Part shown: piece by piece, positions 59,103 through 64,000 of the stretch
How the letters are laid out: each line of letters starts with the position of its first letter
Numbering within the stretch: position 1 is the first letter of the stretch
Assembly (NCBI GenBank): GCA_030725715.1
Contig: JANRFG010000018.1
Location: 1 to 64,000 of the forward strand
Length of the DNA stretch: 64,000 nt
Reading direction: 5' to 3'
DNA from: Opitutales bacterium
GTDB taxonomy: Bacteria; Verrucomicrobiota; Verrucomicrobiia; Opitutales; UBA953
Position numbers and translations under genes: made by a program
The notes under the pieces: model-generated
Told to the model about the DNA's origin: nothing
What the model saw: only the letters and a program-made list of their open reading frames with translations
The model's database searches: none

Positions 59103-60036
59103 GGACACCCTTGGGATTGATGCGCGAGACGTAAGGCGTGGCCTTGATCGGCACCGACGAGAACACGGCGGCGACGGCGGCGGCGGCCTTGCGGGCGGTC
59201 TCTTCGCCTTCGCAGAGCGCAAACACGCTCGGTCCGGCGCCGGAGATCGAGAAACCCAGCGCGCCGGCGGCCATGGCGGCGGCCTTGGCGCGGTAGAACT
59301 CAGGGATCAGGCGATGGCGATGCGGCTCGGCGATGAGGTCGTGGAGCGAACGGCCGATGAGGGCGTAATCGCTCCTGAAGAAGCCGCACAGCAGGCCGCC
59401 GAGGTTGCCGCTCTGCTGCGTGGAGGTCTCGAGCTGGATCTGGCGCGGCATGATCTCGCGGGCGACCTTGGTCAGCACGACGATGTCCGGGTGCACGACG
59501 GCCGCCCAGAGGCGGTCCGGGATCGGCACGTCCATGACGTCGAGCTCGGCGTTGGAACGGATGAGGGTGATGCCGCCCAGGAGGCACGGGCCGACGTTGT
59601 CGGCATGCCAGGCGCCGTCGGCCGCGGCTTCGCCGGCGACCACGAAAGGCAGGAGCTGACGACGCGTCAGGGGTTCGCCGAGGAGACGGTTGACCACGAA
59701 GGCGCCGCCGACCGCGCTCGCGGCGCTGGAGCCGAGGCCGCTGCCGAAGGGCATCTTCTTGTGGATCTCCATCTCGATGCCGAGGTCGCTCTTGCCGAGG
59801 TGACGGAGCAGCGCATGGGCGGAGACGCTGGCGGTGTTCTTCTTGGCATCGAGCGGCAGGCGGCCGTCGTCCCCCGTGATCTTGGTGATGCGGAGGCCGG
59901 GGGTGGACGAGAAGCGGGCCACGATCTCGTCGCCGGGGGCGTCGATGCAGAAGCCAAGCACGTCGAAACCGCAGGCCACGTTGGCCACGGTGGCAGGCGA
60001 AAAGATCCGGACTTCTTTGGGCGGCTGGGCGGACAT
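59083..60036 (-). CDS. thrB: Homoserine kinase
   Basis: 317 residues from ATG 60036. Phosphorylates homoserine for threonine synthesis. It is a GHMP kinase: IFSPATVANVACGFDVLGF at 10-28, the ATP loop MPFGSGLGSSAASAVGG near 95-110, and GFSISGAGPSVFALC near 275. AAGGGGGT-type Shine-Dalgarno (AAGGGGGTC, complement of 60037-60045) stands before the start. thrB and thrC form one operon. Confidence 0.94.
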   Translation of the reverse strand: MSAQPPKEVRIFSPATVANVACGFDVLGFCIDAPGDEIVARFSSTPGLRITKITGDDGRLPLDAKKNTASVSAHALLRHLGKSDLGIEMEIHKKMPFGSGLGSSAASAVGGAFVVNRLLGEPLTRRQLLPFVVAGEAAADGAWHADNVGPCLLGGITLIRSNAELDVMDVPIPDRLWAAVVHPDIVVLTKVAREIMPRQIQLETSTQQSGNLGGLLCGFFRSDYALIGRSLHDLIAEPHRHRLIPEFYRAKAAAMAAGALGFSISGAGPSVFALCEGEETARKAAAAVAAVFSSVPIKATPYVSRINPKGVHVLSES

Positions 60037-60121
60037 AAGACCCCCTTTGACAGGGTTGCGCAGACCTTTCGGGTTGCCTCCCCTTCGGTCAACGGTGAAC
60101 ATGACGGATACCAGTCCTTTG

Positions 60122-62065
60122 ATGTCCAACCGCATCCACCAGAACGGTTTTGTGACCGTGGCGGCCGCCTCGCCGGCCCTCCGTCTGGGGGACCCTGCGG
60201 CCAATGCCGCCCTGATCATCCAGGCCCTGGAAAAAGCCGCCCAAGAGGGGGTGGAAATCGTCGTCCTGCCCGAACTTTGCCTGACCGGCTACAGCTGCGG
60301 CGACCTCTTCGGCCAGCGGACCCTCCTCAACGGCGCCCTGAAGGCCCTAGGACAGGTTTGTGAGGCCACCACGAGGCTCGGCCTGACCGCCCTCGTCGGA
60401 GCCCCCCTGGAGGTCAACGGACGCCTCTTCAACGTGGCCGTGGCGCTTTCCCGCGGCAAGGTCCTCGGCGTCGTCCCGAAGACCCACCTCCCCAACACCG
60501 GGGAATTCTACGAGCAGCGCTGGTTCGCCTCCGCCCGGGTCGCGCCGGTCGCCGAAATCGAACTCCTCGGCCAGAAGGTCCCGTTCGGCACCGACCTCCT
60601 CTTCCAGGCGATCGACATGCCGGACTGCGTGCTCGGCATCGAGATCTGCGAGGACCTCTGGGCCGTCGAGCCTCCGAGCGGCCCGCTGGCCCTCGCCGGC
60701 GCCACCCTGCTCTGCAACCTTTCGGCCAGCGACGAACTCCTGACCAAGGCCGCCTACCGCCGCGACCTGGTGAAGTCGCAGTCCGCCCGCTGCCTCGCCG
60801 CCTACGTCTACGCCGCCGCCGGCGCCGGCGAGTCGAGCACCGACATCGTCTACAGCGGCCACGGCCTCATCGCCGAGAACGGCGTCGTCCTCGGCGAATC
60901 CGAACGCTTCCGCTTCGACCTCGCGCTGATCGTCTCGCAGATCGACCTCGACCGCCTCGCGGCCGAACGCCGCCGTAACAGCACGTTCTTCGGCGCCCCC
61001 GTCGCGGTCCGCCCGCGCGTCGTCGGCTTCACCCTCGGCGTCCCGACCGGCCAGACCCCGAAGCTCCGCCGCCGTTTCAGCCAGCATCCGTTCGTGCCGT
61101 CCGACCCGCACCGCCGCGACGAGAACTGCCAGGAGATCTTCGCGATCCAGTCCACGGGCCTCGCGCGCCGCCTCCGCCACACGGGCCTCAAGCACGTCGT
61201 CATCGGCGTCTCGGGCGGCCTCGACTCCACGCTCGCGCTGCTCGTCACGCTCGAGGCGTTCAACCGCCTCGGCCTCGACCGCAAGGGCATCATCGGCCTC
61301 ACCCTCCCCGGTCCCGGCACGTCGGCCCGCACGCGCGTCAACGCGATGCGCCTGATGGAGACGCTCGGTATCACCGCCCGCGAGATCCCCATCAACGAAG
61401 CGGTCGAACGCCACCTGCGTGACATCCAGCACCCGGCCGGCAAGCACGACGTCACCTTCGAGAACGCCCAGGCCCGCGAGCGCACGCAGATCCTCATGGA
61501 CGTGGCCAACCAGAGCCACGGCTTCGTCGTCGGCACGGGCGACCTTTCCGAAGCCGCGCTCGGCTGGTGCACGTTCAACGCCGACCACATGTCGATGTAC
61601 CACGTGAACATCGGCGTGCCGAAGACCTTGGTGAAGCACCTCGTCGCGTGGGCCGCGCACGCCCGCCACGTCGGCACCGAACGCGCCATCCTCGAGGACA
61701 TCGTCGCGACCCCGGTCAGCCCCGAGCTGCTCCCGCCCGGCGACGACGGCGAGATCGCCCAGCAGACGGAGATGCTGGTCGGGCCCTACGAGCTGCACGA
61801 CTTCTTCCTGTATCACGTCATCCGCAACGGCTTCCGCCCCTCGAAGGTCCTCTGGATCGCCGAGCACGCGTTCGCCGGGAAATATGACCAGACGGAGATC
61901 CGCCACTGGCTGCGTTCCTTCCTGAACCGCTTCTTCAGCCAGCAGTTCAAGCGTTCCGTGATGCCCGACGGCCCCAAGGTGGGCTCGCTGGCCCTGTCCC
62001 CCCGCGGCGACTGGCGCATGCCTTCCGACGCCGAGGCGACGGCGTGGCTTGCCGAACTGGGCTAA
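60122..62065 (+). CDS. nadE: Glutamine-dependent NAD+ synthetase
   Basis: 647 residues from ATG 60122; a second ATG at 60101 is also possible. It makes NAD+ from deamido-NAD+ using glutamine. The nitrilase-type glutaminase half has VVLPELCLTGYSCGDLF (E near 44), VPKTHLPNTGEFYEQRWF (K near 119) and IEICEDLWAVEPP (C near 173). The synthetase half has the PP-loop VIGVSGGLDSTLALLV near 353-368. TTGACA at 60048-60053 may be the promoter, divergent from thrB. The far-upstream open frame overlaps thrB and is rejected. Confidence 0.94.
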   Translation: MSNRIHQNGFVTVAAASPALRLGDPAANAALIIQALEKAAQEGVEIVVLPELCLTGYSCGDLFGQRTLLNGALKALGQVCEATTRLGLTALVGAPLEVNGRLFNVAVALSRGKVLGVVPKTHLPNTGEFYEQRWFASARVAPVAEIELLGQKVPFGTDLLFQAIDMPDCVLGIEICEDLWAVEPPSGPLALAGATLLCNLSASDELLTKAAYRRDLVKSQSARCLAAYVYAAAGAGESSTDIVYSGHGLIAENGVVLGESERFRFDLALIVSQIDLDRLAAERRRNSTFFGAPVAVRPRVVGFTLGVPTGQTPKLRRRFSQHPFVPSDPHRRDENCQEIFAIQSTGLARRLRHTGLKHVVIGVSGGLDSTLALLVTLEAFNRLGLDRKGIIGLTLPGPGTSARTRVNAMRLMETLGITAREIPINEAVERHLRDIQHPAGKHDVTFENAQARERTQILMDVANQSHGFVVGTGDLSEAALGWCTFNADHMSMYHVNIGVPKTLVKHLVAWAAHARHVGTERAILEDIVATPVSPELLPPGDDGEIAQQTEMLVGPYELHDFFLYHVIRNGFRPSKVLWIAEHAFAGKYDQTEIRHWLRSFLNRFFSQQFKRSVMPDGPKVGSLALSPRGDWRMPSDAEATAWLAELG

Positions 62066-62074
62066 CCCTGCTTG

Positions 62075-63550
62075 ATGGGAGGCGTGAGCCTTCCCGCCCA
62101 GACGCATCCCGCCGCCACCCAGGCCCTCCTGGCGAAGCTCGGCTCGGAAGTCGTCCGGACCGACGAGGCGTCCTGCTTCGCGGCGTCGTTCGATAACATG
62201 CGCCTGTCCTTCATGCCCGAGGCGGTCATCCGCCCGGCGAAGGAAGACGATATCGGCGCCGCGCTGAAGCTCGCGAACGAACACCGCGTGCCCGTCACGG
62301 TCCGCGGCCGCGGCACCGGCACGACCGGCGCCTGCGCCCCGATCAAGGGCGGCTGGGTCATCCACCTCGACCACTGGGACCAGATCGAGATCGATCCGGT
62401 CTCGGCGATGGCGACGGTGCAGCCGGGCGCGATCACGGCGCATATCAACGACCGCGCCGCCCCGCATGGCCTCTTCTTCCCGCCCGACCCTTCGTCGGTG
62501 AAGCACTGCAGCATCGGCGGCAACATCGCCACCAACGCCGGCGGCCTGCGCGCGGCCAAATACGGGGTCGTCCGCGACCACGTCTACGCCCTCGAGGGCT
62601 TCCTGCCCACCGGCGAGAAAGTCCGCTGGGGCGCCCCGCTCCGCAAGTTCGTCAGCGGCCTCAACCTGCGCGACCTGTGGATCGGCTCCGAAGGCACGCT
62701 CGGCGTGATCACGAAAGCCACGCTGAAGCTCTCCGCCCTGCCCGCCGCCCGCCGGACCTTCCTGCTGGCCTTCCGCACGGATGAAGCGGCGCTCGAGGCC
62801 GCCATCGACCTGATTTCCCTGCGCGTGAACCCGTCGGTGCTCGAGTTCCTCGACGTCCAGACGGTGGCCGCCACCGAGAAGCGTCGCGGGAAGCGCGTGT
62901 TCACGGATGCGGAACTGGGCGGCTCCGCCGAGACGCACGCCGCCCTGCTGGTCGAGATCGACGGACATCCCGCCGCGCTCGCGGACGACGCCGTCAAGGT
63001 CGTCGCGTGGGCGAAGCGCCACGCGGTCGCCTTCCGCGCGCCGGAAGACCCCGCGGAAGCCGAAGCGCTCTGGGAACTCCGCCGCACCTGCTCGCAGGCG
63101 ATGTTCGCCCTCGGTGACGCCAAGTTGAACGAGGACGTGGTGGTGCCGATCCGCAGCTACGTCGCCCTGCTCCGCTTCACCCGCGAGGTCCGCGACCGCT
63201 TCGGCCTGGCGACCCCGACCTTCGGCCACGCGGCCGACGGCAACTTCCACGTGCACATCATGTACGACCGGTTCAACCCGGAGCACTGCCGCAAGGCCGA
63301 ACAGGCCATCCGCGAGGTCATGGAGAAGGTCGTCGAACTCGGCGGCGCGATCACGGGCGAGCACGGCATCGGCCTCGCGAAGTCCCCCTTCCTCTCCCTG
63401 CAGCACACGCCGGAAGAGATCGCCGCGATGCGCGCGATCAAGCAGGCCCTCGACCCGAACGGCATCCTCGCCCCGGGCCAGATCTTCGAACCCTTCAACG
63501 TCTGGGAGCATCGTCCGATCAAGGTCACGCTGCCCTGGGACAAGCACTGA
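62075..63550 (+). CDS. GlcD-like FAD-linked oxidase
   Basis: 491 residues from ATG 62075 (an in-frame TTG is three bases earlier and a GTG nine bases later). The FAD-binding type 4 domain reads PVTVRGRGTGTTGACAP near 75, DPSSVKHCSIGGNIATNAGG near 140, and GSEGTLGVITKATLKLS near 205. The C-terminal oxidase half has FGHAADGNFHVHIMYDRFN near 385-403 and TGEHGIGLAKSPFL near 430. It resembles glycolate oxidase subunit GlcD or D-lactate dehydrogenase. No glcE or glcF is next to it. It starts nine bases after nadE and three bases precede the HAD gene. Confidence 0.88.
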   Translation: MGGVSLPAQTHPAATQALLAKLGSEVVRTDEASCFAASFDNMRLSFMPEAVIRPAKEDDIGAALKLANEHRVPVTVRGRGTGTTGACAPIKGGWVIHLDHWDQIEIDPVSAMATVQPGAITAHINDRAAPHGLFFPPDPSSVKHCSIGGNIATNAGGLRAAKYGVVRDHVYALEGFLPTGEKVRWGAPLRKFVSGLNLRDLWIGSEGTLGVITKATLKLSALPAARRTFLLAFRTDEAALEAAIDLISLRVNPSVLEFLDVQTVAATEKRRGKRVFTDAELGGSAETHAALLVEIDGHPAALADDAVKVVAWAKRHAVAFRAPEDPAEAEALWELRRTCSQAMFALGDAKLNEDVVVPIRSYVALLRFTREVRDRFGLATPTFGHAADGNFHVHIMYDRFNPEHCRKAEQAIREVMEKVVELGGAITGEHGIGLAKSPFLSLQHTPEEIAAMRAIKQALDPNGILAPGQIFEPFNVWEHRPIKVTLPWDKH

Positions 63551-63553
63551 ACC

Positions 63554-64000
63554 ATGCCCCGCACCGTCGCCGTCTTCGATTGGGACGGAGTCGTCATCGA
63601 CTCCTCCGTCGCCCATGAACGCTCCTGGGAGGCCCTCGCCAAGGAGGAGAACCTCCCGTTGCCGGCCGACCACTTCAAGCGCGGCTTCGGCAAGCGCAAC
63701 GAGCTGATCATCCCGGACATCCTCGACTGGACGCGCGACCCCGCCGAGGTGAAGCGCCTCTCCAATCGCAAGGAAGCCCTCTACCGCGACATCGCCCGCA
63801 CCGGCCACGTCCGCCTGCTGCCCGGCGTCCGCGAACTCTGCGGCGCGCTCAACGACCTCGGCATCCCGTGCGTGATCGGCACGTCGACGCACAAGGAGAA
63901 CCTAGCGCTGTCTTTCGAGCTCTTCGGCATCGGCCACTTCTTCGCCGGCGCGGTCGCCAGCGAGGACGTCACGAAGGGTAAGCCCGACCCGGAAGTCTTC
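63554..64000 (+). CDS. HAD phosphatase, phosphoglycolate-phosphatase-like, cut by window edge
   Basis: 149 residues visible from ATG 63554, with no stop inside the window. Motif I is VFDWDGVVIDSSVAHE near 7-22 with Trp before the second Asp, motif II ends VIGTSTHKENL near 112, and the motif III region SEDVTKGKPDPEVF is at 136-149. This is the beta-phosphoglucomutase/Gph subfamily with a helical cap. It starts three bases after the GlcD-like oxidase, and the pair would turn phosphoglycolate into glycolate and then glyoxylate; the substrate remains inferred. Confidence 0.85.
   Translation, partial: MPRTVAVFDWDGVVIDSSVAHERSWEALAKEENLPLPADHFKRGFGKRNELIIPDILDWTRDPAEVKRLSNRKEALYRDIARTGHVRLLPGVRELCGALNDLGIPCVIGTSTHKENLALSFELFGIGHFFAGAVASEDVTKGKPDPEVF

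Noticed and set aside
60347-63892. A 1,181-codon minus-strand open frame opposite nadE and the oxidase
   Set aside because: Same shadow effect; the product is rich in Ala, Arg, Glu and Val with no domain, while the plus strand codes for recognisable enzymes.

Overview
The window is a GC-rich, gene-dense bacterial chromosome segment. Several features point to the Planctomycetes-Verrucomicrobia-Chlamydiae group, most likely a verrucomicrobial (Opitutae-like) lineage: a very long GreA-type protein (a form also known from chlamydiae), GatCAB next to pheST, TPR plus ExbB/ExbD operons, a lipid A/LptE outer-membrane gene set, and a 'DDQVHF'-type dihydroorotase. The assignment is inference from gene content; no rRNA or other taxonomic marker was compared. 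No prophage, insertion sequence, CRISPR array or rRNA was seen. The single tRNA is tRNA-Val(CAC) at 7067-7143.

Region 1 (1-9.2 kb) holds serB, a ThuA-like secreted protein, an SRPBCC protein, a hypothetical gene, pyrC, tgt, an iscA-type gene, tRNA-Val, a small basic protein and corA. Its intergenic spaces are unusually long and filled with repeats: a family of 9-bp-stem palindromes followed by CTACC, and several sets of short reiterated words arranged as imperfect inverted repeats. These are essentially absent from the other 55 kb. Region 2 (9.1-19.7 kb) is a minus-strand translation cluster read as rpmI, rplT, terminator, pheS, pheT, gatC, gatA, gatB, a membrane protein and priA. infC, normally the partner of rpmI-rplT, lies on the opposite strand after a peroxiredoxin gene.

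Region 3 (19.8-36.6 kb) holds peroxiredoxin, infC, an amidase, rpsA, a cardiolipin synthase, metX, a Fur-family regulator coupled to a MurU-AmgK fusion, glyQS, the coupled set scpB-pheA-mlaD, ilvD and pgi. Region 4 (36.6-48.4 kb) is envelope and lipid biology: a coiled-coil membrane-anchored protein, a small lipoprotein, rsmI, a hypothetical gene, lpxA, pdxA, a BtuF-like protein, a tiny secreted Cys-Pro-Cys repeat protein, a HAD phosphatase, rpmF-plsX-fabH, a BamD-like TPR protein, lptE, rpe and rlmN. Region 5 (48.4-64 kb) holds the long GreA protein, an ArsR-methyltransferase fusion, a five-gene TPR/ExbB/ExbD operon, thrB-thrC, nadE, a GlcD-like oxidase and a HAD phosphatase cut by the window edge.

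Many adjacent genes overlap by 1-4 bases (ATGA, GTGA or TGATG), so translational coupling is widespread. Few genes have a clear Shine-Dalgarno sequence, and several promoter-like sequences sit only 6-9 bases before the start codon, suggesting leaderless mRNAs. Best candidates for undescribed biology are the repeat-filled intergenic zone, the CPC-repeat secreted protein, the 1,110-residue TPR/ExbBD operon, and the strong hairpins placed between divergent promoters.
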